Of a stretch of DNA of 64,000 nt, positions 31,136 through 39,779 are shown piece after piece. The stretch comes from Streptomyces sp. NBC_00335 (GTDB taxonomy: Bacteria; Actinomycetota; Actinomycetes; Streptomycetales; Streptomycetaceae): the NCBI RefSeq assembly GCF_036127095.1, contig NZ_CP108006.1, positions 5,261,501-5,325,500 of the forward strand, in the 5' to 3' direction. The stretch's first letter is position 1. Every line of letters starts with the position of its first letter. The translations under genes and the position numbers were made by a program. The notes under the pieces were generated by a model, which was not told the origin of the DNA, searched no databases, and was given only the letters and a program-made list of their open reading frames with translations.

Positions 31136-31903
31136 ATGCGGGAGTGGTGGCGGGGATGGGCCGGTGAGCTCGCCGGACTGGTGCTGCCGGTGACGTGCGC
31201 CGGCTGCGGGGCCGGCCGCGCGGTGCTGTGCGCAGACTGCCGGTCGGAGCTCAGTGGGGCCGGGGCGGGCCCGGTACGGCCGTCTCCGTGCCCCGGCGGG
31301 CTGCCCGCGGTGTATGCGGCCACCGCGTACCGGGAGGCCGTACGGGCCGTCGTACTGGCCCACAAGGAGCGCGGGGCGCTGCCGCTGGCCGGAGCCCTCG
31401 GGGCCGCCCTGGCTGCCGCCGTCCGCGCGGGCGGGGCGCAGGGAGGGGCGGTGGCCCTGGTCCCCGTGCCCTCCGCGCGGCACCGGGTGCGGGCGCGCGG
31501 GCACGACCCGGCGCTCAGGATCGCGCTGGCCGCCTCGGCGCGGCTGCGGCGGGAGGGCGTGCCCGCGCGCGTGACGCCCGTACTGCGGCTGCGGCGGGCG
31601 GTGGCCGACCAGGCGGGCCTGGGGGCGGCGCAGCGCCGGGAGAACCTCGCGGGGGCCCTGGAGGCGCGTCACGGTGCCGGGCGGGTGACGGCGGGGGCGG
31701 CCCGGATCGTGCTCGTGGACGACCTCGTCACCACCGGGTCCACGCTGGTGGAGGCGGCGCGGGCGCTGCGCGCGGCCGGGATCGGGGTGCCGGGCGGGGC
31801 GGCCGCGGCGGCTCTGGTGGCCGCCGTGGTGGCCGCGCCGGCGGACTCCTTCGTGCGTTCCGGCACTGGCGCAACTCGGACAGACCAAAAAACTTGTGAA
31901 TAG
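31136..31903 (+). CDS. ComF family protein (phosphoribosyltransferase-like)
   Basis: 255 residues from the ATG at 31136 (AGGGTGG upstream); a GTG at 31082 would add 18 residues. An N-terminal zinc-finger-like cluster CAGCGAGRAVLCADC is followed by the type I phosphoribosyltransferase core: VPVPSARHRVRARGHDPA, the Asp-Asp PRPP loop VLVDDLVTTGSTLVEAA near residues 185-200, and RRENLAGALEA. ComF/GntX proteins help DNA uptake or nucleotide salvage in other bacteria; the role in Streptomyces is unclear. The last ~25 codons overlap a likely promoter for hpf. Confidence 0.9.
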   Translation: MREWWRGWAGELAGLVLPVTCAGCGAGRAVLCADCRSELSGAGAGPVRPSPCPGGLPAVYAATAYREAVRAVVLAHKERGALPLAGALGAALAAAVRAGGAQGGAVALVPVPSARHRVRARGHDPALRIALAASARLRREGVPARVTPVLRLRRAVADQAGLGAAQRRENLAGALEARHGAGRVTAGAARIVLVDDLVTTGSTLVEAARALRAAGIGVPGGAAAAALVAAVVAAPADSFVRSGTGATRTDQKTCE

Positions 31904-32265
31904 ATTTGGAACTGGCGGGGAAGGCGCATCGTTGCAGGTAGTAAGAGGGAACGGCCACCTGAACGGAGGTACGTTCCGGTAGCGGGTGCCGACAACCGGC
32001 ATAGAGGGATATGTTCGGTTGTAAGGAATTGGCGAACCTTGGGCCCCATGCATCGGAGCGCACGTTTCGAGCGTCTGTACGTTTCGAAAACTTCGTGCCA
32101 GCAGAGGTTGTCCCTCGACTCCGAAGTCGGTGGGGTGTAGATCTTGCCGATGGGGGAGGAGGAGGTGGAAGTCGCCAAGTCCGAGGCTCCGGTGTTCACC
32201 GGGGTCTGGTGCGAAAGGGAGACGCTTCGCCCCTGAGGCGGAGCTATCCGGGAACGGAGTTCTGC
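31877..32265 (+). promoter_or_regulatory. Promoter and long structured leader of hpf
   Basis: A probable promoter (CGGACA 31877-31882, TAGATT 31901-31906, 18-base spacer) lies in the end of comF. It is followed by ~350 bases without a convincing gene but with several inverted repeats: GGAACG..ACCT/AGGT..CGTTCC (31948-31977), TGCCG/CGGCA (31987-32001), GTTCG/CGAAC (32013-32037) and GCACG-TTTCGA / TCGAAA-CGTGC (32060-32098). A small frame of 28 codons (32149-32235) ends 30 bases before hpf but has no ribosome site. The folding is by eye. Confidence 0.5.
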
Positions 32266-32973
32266 GTGGACATCGTCGTCAAGGGCCGTAAGACCGAGGT
32301 GCCCGACCGGTTCCGCAAGCACGTGGCCGAGAAGCTGAATCCGGAGCGGATCCAGAAGCTCGACGCCAAGGTGATCAGCTTGGACGTCGAGGTGTCCAAG
32401 GAGCACAACCCGCGCCAGGCCGACCGTTCCGACCGCGTGGAGATCACCCTGCGTTCGCGGGGCCCGGTCATTCGTGCCGAGGCTTCCGCCGCTGACGCGT
32501 ACGCGGCGCTCGACCTCGCTCAGGACAAGCTGGAGGCCCGGCTGCGCAAGCAGCACGACAAGCGCTACACCCGGCGCGGCGCCGGACGGCTCTCGGCGGC
32601 CGAGGTCGCCGACGTGGTTCCGAACGCCGCGACCCTGAATGGCAACGGCGAGCCGGTCAACGGGGAGAAGGCGGACGCGGACGCGATTCCGACCACCCGG
32701 ATCGGATCGCTGGAAGTGCAGGGCGACGGCCCGCTCATCGTTCGCGAGAAGACCCACTCGGCCGCACCCATGTCGCTCGACCAGGCCCTGTACGAGATGG
32801 AACTGGTCGGTCACGACTTCTATCTGTTCGTCGATTCCGACACCAAGATGCCGAGCGTCGTCTACCGGCGCCACGGTTACGACTACGGCGTGATCCACCT
32901 CAACGCCTCCGACGCCGCCTCCAGCTCGGGTGAGCTCGACGGTGCGGGTGCGGGTGGCGCGCTCGGGGGCTGA
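32266..32973 (+). CDS. hpf: Ribosome hibernation-promoting factor, long form
   Basis: 235 residues from the GTG at 32266 with GGAG 6 bases upstream; the frame is open further 5' but that part is the leader. The N-terminal ribosome-binding domain (VDIVVKGRKTEVPDRFRKHV … RVEITLRSRGPVIRAEA, to about 105) is followed by a Gly/Asp/Ala linker and the C-terminal dimerisation domain (PMSLDQALYEMELVGHDFYL … VVYRRHGYDYGVIHL). Long HPF alone joins two 70S ribosomes into inactive 100S dimers in stationary phase or stress. Just upstream of a NarL-type regulator, as in other Streptomyces. Confidence 0.95.
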   Translation: MDIVVKGRKTEVPDRFRKHVAEKLNPERIQKLDAKVISLDVEVSKEHNPRQADRSDRVEITLRSRGPVIRAEASAADAYAALDLAQDKLEARLRKQHDKRYTRRGAGRLSAAEVADVVPNAATLNGNGEPVNGEKADADAIPTTRIGSLEVQGDGPLIVREKTHSAAPMSLDQALYEMELVGHDFYLFVDSDTKMPSVVYRRHGYDYGVIHLNASDAASSSGELDGAGAGGALGG

Positions 32974-32977
32974 GCCG

Positions 32978-33021
32978 CTGATTCCGGTCTGATTCCGGAC
33001 TGATTCCGGGCTGGATCCGGA
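32978..33021. repeat. 11-bp tandem repeat after hpf
   Basis: CTGATTCCGGN repeated three times (32978, 32989, 33000) plus a variant CTGGATCCGGA (33011). It begins 5 bases after the hpf stop. Confidence 0.85.
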
Positions 33022-33042
33022 TGTTCGTGCGGTGCCGGTGTG

Positions 33043-33078
33043 GTGCCCCCGCGTTCGCCCAGGCGGGCGCGGGGGCAC
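33043..33078 (+). terminator. Terminator hairpin after hpf
   Basis: Arms GTGCCCCCGCG (33043-33053) and CGCGGGGGCAC (33068-33078), followed by TCTTATG. It separates hpf from the response-regulator gene. Confidence 0.8.
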
Positions 33079-33243
33079 TCTTATGAGGCGATGGCTGCGA
33101 AACGGTGGCCTGTATGGGTCGGCCTGTAATCGCCGGACCCCGTTCTGCCACGTAGGCATGGAATCATGTCGGGCAGTCAGCCGGCGGCCGCTCTCGTCGG
33201 ATTGACCCAGCAGCTCAGCACACGTGGTGCAGGGGGAGGAACG

Positions 33244-33972
33244 ATGGCGGACAGCTTCGGGCCGGTGCGTGATGACAACGGTGCGGGCTGCCGTGAGGAG
33301 GACCAGGTGGCAGAGCCGATCCGGGTGCTCGTGGTCGACGACCACGCGCTGTTCCGGCGCGGGCTGGAGATCGTCCTCGCGCAGGAAGAGGACATCCAGG
33401 TCGTCGGCGAGGCGGGGGACGGGGCGGAGGCCGTGGACAAGGCGGCCGATCTGCTGCCGGACATCGTGCTGATGGATGTGCGGATGCCGCGGCGCGGCGG
33501 GATCGAGGCCTGTACCTCGATCAAGGAGGTGGCGCCCTCCGCGAAGATCATCATGCTGACGATCAGCGACGAGGAGGCGGACCTCTACGACGCGATCAAG
33601 GCGGGGGCGACCGGGTACCTGCTGAAGGAGATCTCGACGGACGAGGTCGCGACGGCGATTCGTGCGGTTGCGGACGGGCAGTCGCAGATCAGTCCTTCGA
33701 TGGCGTCGAAGCTGCTGACGGAGTTCAAGTCGATGATCCAGCGGACGGACGAGCGGCGGTTGGTGCCGGCGCCGCGGCTGACGGATCGGGAGCTTGAGGT
33801 TTTGAAGCTGGTGGCCACCGGGATGAACAACCGCGATATCGCGAAGGAGTTGTTCATCTCCGAGAACACCGTGAAGAACCATGTGCGGAACATTCTGGAG
33901 AAGCTGCAGTTGCACTCCAGGATGGAGGCGGTGGTGTACGCGATGCGGGAGAAGATCCTCGAGATCCGGTAG
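33244..33972 (+). CDS. NarL/FixJ family response regulator
   Basis: 242 residues from the ATG at 33244 with GGAGG 4 bases upstream; a GTG at 33307 (with GAGGA upstream) is an alternative that would remove a 21-residue leader. Receiver domain: acidic pair at 32-33, phospho-acceptor Asp78 (VLMDVRMPRRGG), Thr at MLTISDEEADLYDAI and Lys in GYLLKEIS. A C-terminal LuxR-type helix-turn-helix follows: LTDRELEVLKLVATGMNNRD and IAKELFISENTVKNHVRNIL. No sensor kinase lies next to it, so it is an orphan in this window. The gene position after hpf is conserved in Streptomyces. Confidence 0.93.
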   Translation: MADSFGPVRDDNGAGCREEDQVAEPIRVLVVDDHALFRRGLEIVLAQEEDIQVVGEAGDGAEAVDKAADLLPDIVLMDVRMPRRGGIEACTSIKEVAPSAKIIMLTISDEEADLYDAIKAGATGYLLKEISTDEVATAIRAVADGQSQISPSMASKLLTEFKSMIQRTDERRLVPAPRLTDRELEVLKLVATGMNNRDIAKELFISENTVKNHVRNILEKLQLHSRMEAVVYAMREKILEIR

Positions 33973-33980
33973 CTGAGGGT

Positions 33981-34016
33981 TTCCGGATCCCGTTCCGGAT
34001 CCCGTTCCGGTTCCGG
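33981..34016. repeat. 12-bp tandem repeat after the response regulator
   Basis: TTCCGGATCCCG occurs twice exactly (33981-33992, 33993-34004) and continues as TTCCGGTTCCGG. It starts 9 bases after the stop codon, like the 11-bp repeat behind hpf. Confidence 0.85.
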
Positions 34017-34073
34017 TCCCGTCAAGGGTGCGGGTGGGATGGCCCTGCGGGGCGGAATCCCCTACCCGCCCTT

Positions 34074-34272
34074 CGACCGTTCCCAGGGCTCTGCCCTGAC
34101 CCGGTCCTCAAGCGCCGGACGGGCTGGAGAGGGGTGCCGGGCTGCGCCCGGACCCCCTGGGGCTCCGCCCCAGACCCCGGTCCTCAAACGCCGGACGGCT
34201 GGGTTGGCTGCGCCCGGACCCTGTTGGGCTCCGCCCCAGACCCCGGTCCTCAAACGCCGGACGGCTGGGTTG
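34074..34272 (+). repeat. GC-rich dispersed intergenic element, copy B with a 66-bp tandem duplication
   Basis: Two units of 66 bases (34141-34206 and 34207-34272) differ at about three positions. Each contains GGGCTCCGCCCC and the block CCTCAAACGCCGGACGGCTG. A more diverged unit precedes them (34074-34135). The element fills most of the 335-base gap between two convergent genes; nothing else is seen in that gap apart from the 12-bp repeat. Confidence 0.85.
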
Positions 34273-34307
34273 GTTGGCTGTGGGGCCCGGGGGCGAGCGG
34301 TGGGTGG

Positions 34308-35468
34308 TCAGAGGGTGGAGAGTTCTGCGGTTACCGCTTCTGCTTCCGCGGGAGAGCTCGCGCGGTCGATTCGGATGGTGTCGCAGCCGACCCAGGAGGC
34401 GGCCTCGCGGAGGGCTTCGGCCATGGGGCGGGCTGCCTTCGGGGTGGTCAGGGAGAGTTGGCGGGCCACCAGGGTGGTGCCCTCGCGGGCCGGGTCCACT
34501 CGGCCCTGGAGGTGGCCTCCGGCCAGCAGGGGCATCGCGAAGTAGCCGTGGATCCGCCGGGACTTGGGGACGTACGCCTCCAGGCGGTGGGTGAAGCCGA
34601 AGATCCGCTCCGTGCGCGGGCGCTCCCAGACCAGGGAGTCGAACGGGGAGAGGAGGGTCGTGCGGTGGCGGCCCCGGGGCACGGACGCCAGCGCTGAGGG
34701 GTCTGCCCAGGCCGGCTTTCCCCAGCCTTCCACTTCCACCGGGATCAGGCCCGCGTCCTCGACCACCGCGTCGAAGTCGACGGCCTTGAGCCGGTGGTAG
34801 TCCGCGATGTCGGAGCGGGTGCCGACGCCCAGGGACTGCCCCGCGAGGGCCACCAGGCGGCGCTTGCACTCGCGGTCGTCCAGGTCGTCGTGGAGCAGGG
34901 CGGCGGGGACCGCGCGCTCGGGGAGGTCGTAGACCCGCTTCCAGCCGCGCCGCTCGGAGCAGACCACCTCGCCGACGTCGAGGAGCCACTCCACCGCGAT
35001 TTTCGTCTCGGACCATTCGAACCACTCGCCGCCGTTCTTGGCGCCGCCCAGCTCGGTCGAGGTCAGAGGGCCTTCGGCGGCGAGGCGGTCCAGGACCGTC
35101 TTCGTCGAGCGGTGCTTGTCCTCCAGGACGTGCCAGCGGTGGCCGCGGGCCTTGTTGGCCCGGCGGCGGAAGGCGAAGTGCGGCCACTCCTCCATCGGCA
35201 GGATGCAGGCCGCGTGCGACCAGTACTCGAAGGCGTGCTGGTCCGACCAGTACGAGGCTTCGACCGTGGAGCGGCCGACCGCGCCGAGGCGGGCGTACGG
35301 GATGAGCTCGTGGGAGCGGGCCAGTACGGAGATCGTGTCGAGCTGGACGGCGCCCAGGTGACGCAGGATTCCGCGTACCCCGCCGCGGCGGTCGGGGGCT
35401 CCCATGAAGCCCTGCGCGCGCAGGGCGATCCGGCGGGCCTCGTCGGCGGACAGCGAGATCAAGGTCAT
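34308..35468 (-). CDS. Winged-helix protein of the YcaQ/AlkZ-type DNA glycosylase family (HTH_42)
   Basis: 386 residues. It begins with the family's HTH_42 domain: LSADEARRIALRAQGF, then ILRHLGAVQLDTISVLARSH. The tripeptide Gln42-Leu-Asp44 sits at the position of the catalytic QxQ/QxD motif of YcaQ-like crosslink glycosylases; QxD is the form I associate with the broad-substrate YcaQ branch rather than the antibiotic self-resistance AlkZ branch. Later phrases WSHAACILPMEEWPHF and LLSPFDSLVWERPRTERIFG are typical. It follows the GNAT gene by 9 bases, so the two are likely cotranscribed. A role in repairing DNA alkylation or crosslinks is inferred. Confidence 0.88.
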   Translation of the reverse strand: MTLISLSADEARRIALRAQGFMGAPDRRGGVRGILRHLGAVQLDTISVLARSHELIPYARLGAVGRSTVEASYWSDQHAFEYWSHAACILPMEEWPHFAFRRRANKARGHRWHVLEDKHRSTKTVLDRLAAEGPLTSTELGGAKNGGEWFEWSETKIAVEWLLDVGEVVCSERRGWKRVYDLPERAVPAALLHDDLDDRECKRRLVALAGQSLGVGTRSDIADYHRLKAVDFDAVVEDAGLIPVEVEGWGKPAWADPSALASVPRGRHRTTLLSPFDSLVWERPRTERIFGFTHRLEAYVPKSRRIHGYFAMPLLAGGHLQGRVDPAREGTTLVARQLSLTTPKAARPMAEALREAASWVGCDTIRIDRASSPAEAEAVTAELSTL

Positions 35469-35477
35469 GTCCGCAGC

Positions 35478-36068
35478 CTAGGCGGCGCCACTGACAGCGG
35501 GCAGGTACGGGACGGCGGACGGCAGGCCGATGTCCGCGGGGAGCAGCGCGCCCACCCACGAGTCGCGGACGCCGTCGGCACGGTGCAGGGAGGCCCGCAG
35601 GAGTCCCTCGATCTGGAATCCGGTCTTCTCGGCGACGGCGCGGGAGCCGGCGTTGCCGACCTCGGCGCGCCATTCCAGGCGTACGGCGCCCAGGTCGGTG
35701 AAGGCCCAGCGGGCTACGGCGGTGACGGCCTCGGCCATGAAGCCCTGCCCGCGGTGTTCCTTGACCGCCCAGAAGCCGATCTCGTACGAGTTCGCCCCGA
35801 ACGCCTCGTGCACGTGGACGCCGACGGCCGCGACCAGCGGGCCGCCGGGGCCGAGGCGGACGGCGAAGGAGTAACCGGTGTCGTCGCGCCAGCCGCCGGG
35901 AACCAGCTCGCCGACGAAGCCGCGGGCGTGCTCGCGCTCGTACGGGGAGGGGACCATGGTCCAGCGTTGGATGTCGGGGTCCTGGCAGGCGGCGAAGACC
36001 TCGTCCTCGTCGGCCGGGCCGAAGGGGCGCAGCTGCAGTCGGGCGGTGTTCAGGACGGTGGGTTCCAT
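35478..36068 (-). CDS. GNAT family N-acetyltransferase (RimJ/RimL-like)
   Basis: 196 residues from an ATG at 36068; the ribosome site is weak (GGAG 15 bases away). The GNAT fold phrases are present: LNTARLQLRPFGPADEDEVF, the acetyl-CoA loop region VKEHRGQGFMAEAV, then VRLEWRAEVGNAGSRAVAEK and TGFQIEGLLRASL. This belongs to the protein/amino-group acetyltransferase subset; substrate unknown. It is divergent from secA with a 227-base shared region. Confidence 0.9.
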   Translation of the reverse strand: MEPTVLNTARLQLRPFGPADEDEVFAACQDPDIQRWTMVPSPYEREHARGFVGELVPGGWRDDTGYSFAVRLGPGGPLVAAVGVHVHEAFGANSYEIGFWAVKEHRGQGFMAEAVTAVARWAFTDLGAVRLEWRAEVGNAGSRAVAEKTGFQIEGLLRASLHRADGVRDSWVGALLPADIGLPSAVPYLPAVSGAA

Positions 36069-36121
36069 GGAGTGATTCTGGTTCTCCGCCGCGCCCGGGG
36101 CGAACACTTTTCCCTTGCCCC

Positions 36122-36217
36122 GGCACCTTCGGTGCCCCCCGCACGTTCTCTTTTCCGGGCAGTCCTGCCCCGCGGATGGTACGGACCTCCCGACACGACC
36201 GTGTCCTCGCTTACGAT
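36122..36217 (+). promoter_or_regulatory. secA upstream region with hairpin and operator-like palindrome
   Basis: Hairpin GGCACC-TTC-GGTGCC (36122-36136); perfect 14-base inverted repeat GACACGACCGTGTC (36192-36205); candidate -10 TACGAT (36212-36217). The palindrome lies where RNA polymerase would contact the spacer, so it may be an operator. I cannot assign a regulator. Confidence 0.4.
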
Positions 36218-36295
36218 GGCCGTTGCGGTGGGGCCCACCCTCCGTGCCCGCGCACGAAATAGTGCCAGGCCCGACCGGCAAGGAGACAAACCTCG

Positions 36296-39073
36296 GTGTC
36301 CGTCTTCAACAAGCTCATGCGTGCAGGCGAAGGCAAGATCCTCAAAAAACTGCACCGCATCGCGGACCAGGTCAACTCCATCGAAGAGGACTTCGTCAAC
36401 CTCTCCGACGCCGACTTGCGTGCGCTCACGGACGAGTACAAGCAGCGCTTCCAGGACGGCGAGAGCCTGGACGACCTGCTGCCCGAGGCCTTCGCGACGG
36501 TCCGCGAGGCCGCCAAGCGCGTCCTCGGCCAGCGTCACTACGACGTACAGATGATGGGTGGCGCCGCGCTGCACCTCGGCTACGTGGCCGAGATGAAGAC
36601 CGGTGAGGGCAAGACCCTCGTCGGCACGCTGCCCGCGTACCTGAACGCGCTGTCCGGCAAGGGCGTCCACCTGATCACGGTGAACGACTACCTCGCCGAG
36701 CGCGACTCCGAGATGATGGGCCGGGTGCACAAGTTCCTCGGCCTGGAGGTCGGGTGCATCCTGGCGAACATGTCTCCGGCGCAGCGCCGTGAGCAGTACG
36801 CCGCCGACATCACGTACGGCACGAACAACGAGTTCGGTTTCGACTACCTCCGCGACAACATGGCGTGGTCGCAGGACGAGCTCGTCCAGCGCGGCCACAA
36901 CTTCGCCGTGGTCGACGAGGTCGACTCGATCCTGGTCGACGAGGCCCGTACCCCGCTGATCATCTCGGGTCCGGCCGACCAGGCCACCAAGTGGTACGCG
37001 GACTTCGCGAAGCTGGTCACGCGCCTGACCAAGGGCGAGCCCGGTCAGCCCCTCAAGGGCATCGAGGAGACCGGCGACTACGAGGTCGACGAGAAGAAGC
37101 GCACCGTCGGCATCCACGAGTCCGGTGTCGCGAAGGTCGAGGACTGGCTCGGCATCGAGAACCTCTACGAGTCGGTGAACACCCCGCTCGTCGGCTACCT
37201 GAACAACGCCATCAAGGCGAAGGAACTGTTCAAGAACGACAAGGACTACGTCGTCATCGACGGCGAAGTCATGATCGTCGACGAGCACACCGGCCGCATC
37301 CTCGCCGGCCGCCGCTACAACGAGGGCATGCACCAGGCGATCGAGGCGAAGGAAGGGGTGGACATCAAGGACGAGAACCAGACCCTCGCGACGATCACCC
37401 TCCAGAACTTCTTCCGCCTGTACTCGAAGCTGTCGGGCATGACCGGTACGGCCATGACCGAGGCCGCCGAGTTCCACCAGATCTACAAGCTCGGTGTCGT
37501 CCCGATCCCGACCAACCGCGACATGGTCCGCAAGGACCAGGCCGACCTGATCTACCGCACCGAGGTCGCGAAGTTCGCCGCCGTCGTCGACGACATCGCG
37601 GAGAAGCACGAGAAGGGCCAGCCGATCCTCGTCGGTACGACGTCGGTCGAGAAGTCCGAGTACCTCTCGCAGCAGCTCTCCAAGCGCGGCATCCCGCACG
37701 AGGTGCTGAACGCGAAGCAGCACGACCGCGAGGCCACGATCGTCGCCCAGGCGGGCCGTCGCGGCGCCGTCACGGTCGCCACGAACATGGCCGGCCGCGG
37801 TACCGACATCAAGCTCGGCGGCAACCCGGACGACCTCGCCGAGGCCGAGCTGCGCCAGCGCGGTCTGGACCCGGAGGAGCACATCGAGGAGTGGGCGCAC
37901 GCCCTTCCCGAGGCGCTCACGCGGGCCGAGGCGGCCGTGAAGGCGGAGTTCGAGGAGGTCAAGGAGCTCGGCGGGCTGTACGTGCTGGGCACCGAGCGCC
38001 ACGAGTCGCGCCGTATCGACAACCAGCTGCGCGGCCGCTCCGGCCGACAGGGCGACCCGGGCGAGTCCCGCTTCTACCTGTCGCTCGGCGACGACCTGAT
38101 GCGGCTGTTCAAGGCGCAGATGGTCGAGCGCGTCATGTCGATGGCCAACGTGCCGGACGACGTGCCGATCGAGAACAAGATGGTCACGCGGGCCATCGCT
38201 TCGGCCCAGTCGCAGGTCGAGACCCAGAACTTCGAGACGCGCAAGAACGTCCTGAAGTACGACGAGGTGCTGAACAACCAGCGCACCGTCATCTACAAGG
38301 AGCGCCGCCGGGTGCTGGAGGGCGAAGACCTCCAGGACCAGATCCGTCACATGATGGACGACACGATCGACGCGTACATCACGGCCGAGACGGTCGAGGG
38401 GTTCGCGGAGGAGTGGGACCTGGACCGGCTGTGGAACGCCTTCCGGCAGCTCTACCCGATCAAGGTCACGGTGGAGGAGCTGGAGGACGCCGCGGGCGAC
38501 CGCGCCGGCATCACCGCCGAGTTCATCGCGGAGTCCGTCAAGGACGACATCCACGAGCAGTACGAGGCCCGCGAGGCCACGCTCGGCTCCGACATCATGC
38601 GCGAGCTGGAGCGCCGCGTGGTGCTGTCGGTGCTGGACCGCAAGTGGCGCGAGCACCTGTACGAGATGGACTACCTGCAGGAGGGCATCGGCCTGCGGGC
38701 GATGGCCCAGAAGGACCCGCTGGTCGAGTACCAGCGCGAGGGCTTCGACATGTTCAACGCCATGCAGGAGGGCATCAAGGAGGAGTCCGTCGGCTACCTG
38801 TTCAACCTGGAGGTCCAGGTCGAGCAGCAGGTCGAGGAGGTCCTGGTGTCGGACTCCGGTCCGTCGCTGACCAAGCCGGAGATCCGGGCGAAGGGTCTGG
38901 ACGCCCCGCAGCGGCCGGACCGGCTGCACTTCTCCGCGCCCACCGTGGACGGTGAGGGCGGCGTCGTCGAGGGCGACTTCGAATCGGAGTCCGGTGACGA
39001 CTCCGACGGGATGACGCGCGCGGAGCGCCGCAAGGCCGCGAAGGCCACGGGCGGCCGTCGCCGCAAGAAGTAA
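36296..39073 (+). CDS. secA: Preprotein translocase ATPase SecA
   Basis: 925 residues; drives export of unfolded proteins through SecYEG. GTG start with AAGGAG 9 bases upstream. The DEAD-type motor is complete: Walker A TGEGKT (102-107), Walker [17 protein letters not shown], the preprotein cross-linking domain, motif [22 protein letters not shown] in NBD2, and [16 protein letters not shown]. The C-terminal tail is acidic, then ends [18 protein letters not shown]; the zinc-binding Cys motif that many SecA proteins carry at the end is absent, as is usual in streptomycetes. Followed by a strong hairpin (39095-39141). Confidence 0.98.
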   Translation: MSVFNKLMRAGEGKILKKLHRIADQVNSIEEDFVNLSDADLRALTDEYKQRFQDGESLDDLLPEAFATVREAAKRVLGQRHYDVQMMGGAALHLGYVAEMKTGEGKTLVGTLPAYLNALSGKGVHLITVNDYLAERDSEMMGRVHKFLGLEVGCILANMSPAQRREQYAADITYGTNNEFGFDYLRDNMAWSQDELVQRGHNFAVVDEVDSILVDEARTPLIISGPADQATKWYADFAKLVTRLTKGEPGQPLKGIEETGDYEVDEKKRTVGIHESGVAKVEDWLGIENLYESVNTPLVGYLNNAIKAKELFKNDKDYVVIDGEVMIVDEHTGRILAGRRYNEGMHQAIEAKEGVDIKDENQTLATITLQNFFRLYSKLSGMTGTAMTEAAEFHQIYKLGVVPIPTNRDMVRKDQADLIYRTEVAKFAAVVDDIAEKHEKGQPILVGTTSVEKSEYLSQQLSKRGIPHEVLNAKQHDREATIVAQAGRRGAVTVATNMAGRGTDIKLGGNPDDLAEAELRQRGLDPEEHIEEWAHALPEALTRAEAAVKAEFEEVKELGGLYVLGTERHESRRIDNQLRGRSGRQGDPGESRFYLSLGDDLMRLFKAQMVERVMSMANVPDDVPIENKMVTRAIASAQSQVETQNFETRKNVLKYDEVLNNQRTVIYKERRRVLEGEDLQDQIRHMMDDTIDAYITAETVEGFAEEWDLDRLWNAFRQLYPIKVTVEELEDAAGDRAGITAEFIAESVKDDIHEQYEAREATLGSDIMRELERRVVLSVLDRKWREHLYEMDYLQEGIGLRAMAQKDPLVEYQREGFDMFNAMQEGIKEESVGYLFNLEVQVEQQVEEVLVSDSGPSLTKPEIRAKGLDAPQRPDRLHFSAPTVDGEGGVVEGDFESESGDDSDGMTRAERRKAAKATGGRRRKK

Positions 39074-39094
39074 CCCGCGCCGCTCGCGGGACCA

Positions 39095-39141
39095 CCGCCG
39101 GGGCCGGACACCACGCTGTGCGTGGGGTCCGGCCCCGGCGG
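39095..39141. terminator. Terminator between secA and the convergent Rv3235-type gene
   Basis: A 15-base stem CCGCCGGGGCCGGAC / GTCCGGCCCCGGCGG, extended inside by CCACGC-TGT-GCGTGG. Suited to both directions. Confidence 0.9.
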
Positions 39142-39182
39142 CGTTCGCGGGTACGGGTACCGGTACGGGCCGGGCGCCGGGG

Positions 39183-39779
39183 TCACGGGCGCGGGCCGTG
39201 GAGTTCCACGGCGGCGCAGCGCCAGCGCAGGTCGGGGCCCTGCTCCAGGCGGAAGGCCAGCGCGGTGAGGCGGTCGCCCGTGGCGATGCGGGCGAAGGCC
39301 TCGATGACCCCCGGACCGGGGGTGAAGCGGCCGCATCCGTGCAGGACGGGGCTGGGCCGGCGGGCCTCGTACGGGCGCTCCTGCGGCGGGTCGGCGGGGG
39401 CGAGGGTGATCAGCTGGTCGTAGGCCGGGCCGATGGTGTGGCCGATCAGGGAGTGCACGGGACGGCGTCCGCTGAGGACGGCGAGCAGCCGTTCGGCGAA
39501 CCAGTCGTGGGGGCCGCGGTGGATCCCGGCGGAGGGCCGGCGCCGGTCGTGGCGGCGGCCGGGCCGCGCGGAGCCGGGGCCGGTGCTCGCGGGCCTCGCG
39601 GAGCCGCGGCCGGGGCCTGTGCCGGCTCCGGCGCTGCCGGGCGTGCGGGGGGTCGCGCTCCCGGTGGTTACTGGGCGCCGGGCGGCCCCGGTGGGTGCGG
39701 GGCTCGTGGGCCTCGTGGGGGTGGGGGTGGGGGTGGGGGTGGTGGTGCTTTCGGCGGTGCGGGGGGTGCTGATGGGCAT
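39183..39779 (-). CDS. Rv3235 family protein
   Basis: 198 residues from the ATG at 39779. The first ~85 residues are disordered: a Thr-Pro run (TPTPTPTPTRPTSPAPTG) then Gly/Arg/Pro/Ser-rich sequence. The conserved part is C-terminal: WFAERLLAVLSGRRPVHSL, RRPSPVLHGCGRFTPGPGVIEA and FARIATGDRLTALAFRLEQ with LRWRCAAVELHG at the end. It is a small actinobacterial family (named after a mycobacterial member) usually beside secA; function unknown. The Thr-Pro run is encoded by a GGGGGT hexamer repeat (39715-39746). Confidence 0.85.
   Translation of the reverse strand: MPISTPRTAESTTTPTPTPTPTRPTSPAPTGAARRPVTTGSATPRTPGSAGAGTGPGRGSARPASTGPGSARPGRRHDRRRPSAGIHRGPHDWFAERLLAVLSGRRPVHSLIGHTIGPAYDQLITLAPADPPQERPYEARRPSPVLHGCGRFTPGPGVIEAFARIATGDRLTALAFRLEQGPDLRWRCAAVELHGPRP
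39715..39746. repeat. Hexanucleotide repeat (GTGGGG)n inside the Rv3235-type gene
   Basis: GTGGGGGTGGGGGTGGGG-like run on the plus strand, decaying into GGTGGTG. It encodes Thr-Pro dipeptides on the minus strand. Length changes in steps of 6 keep the reading frame. Confidence 0.85.
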
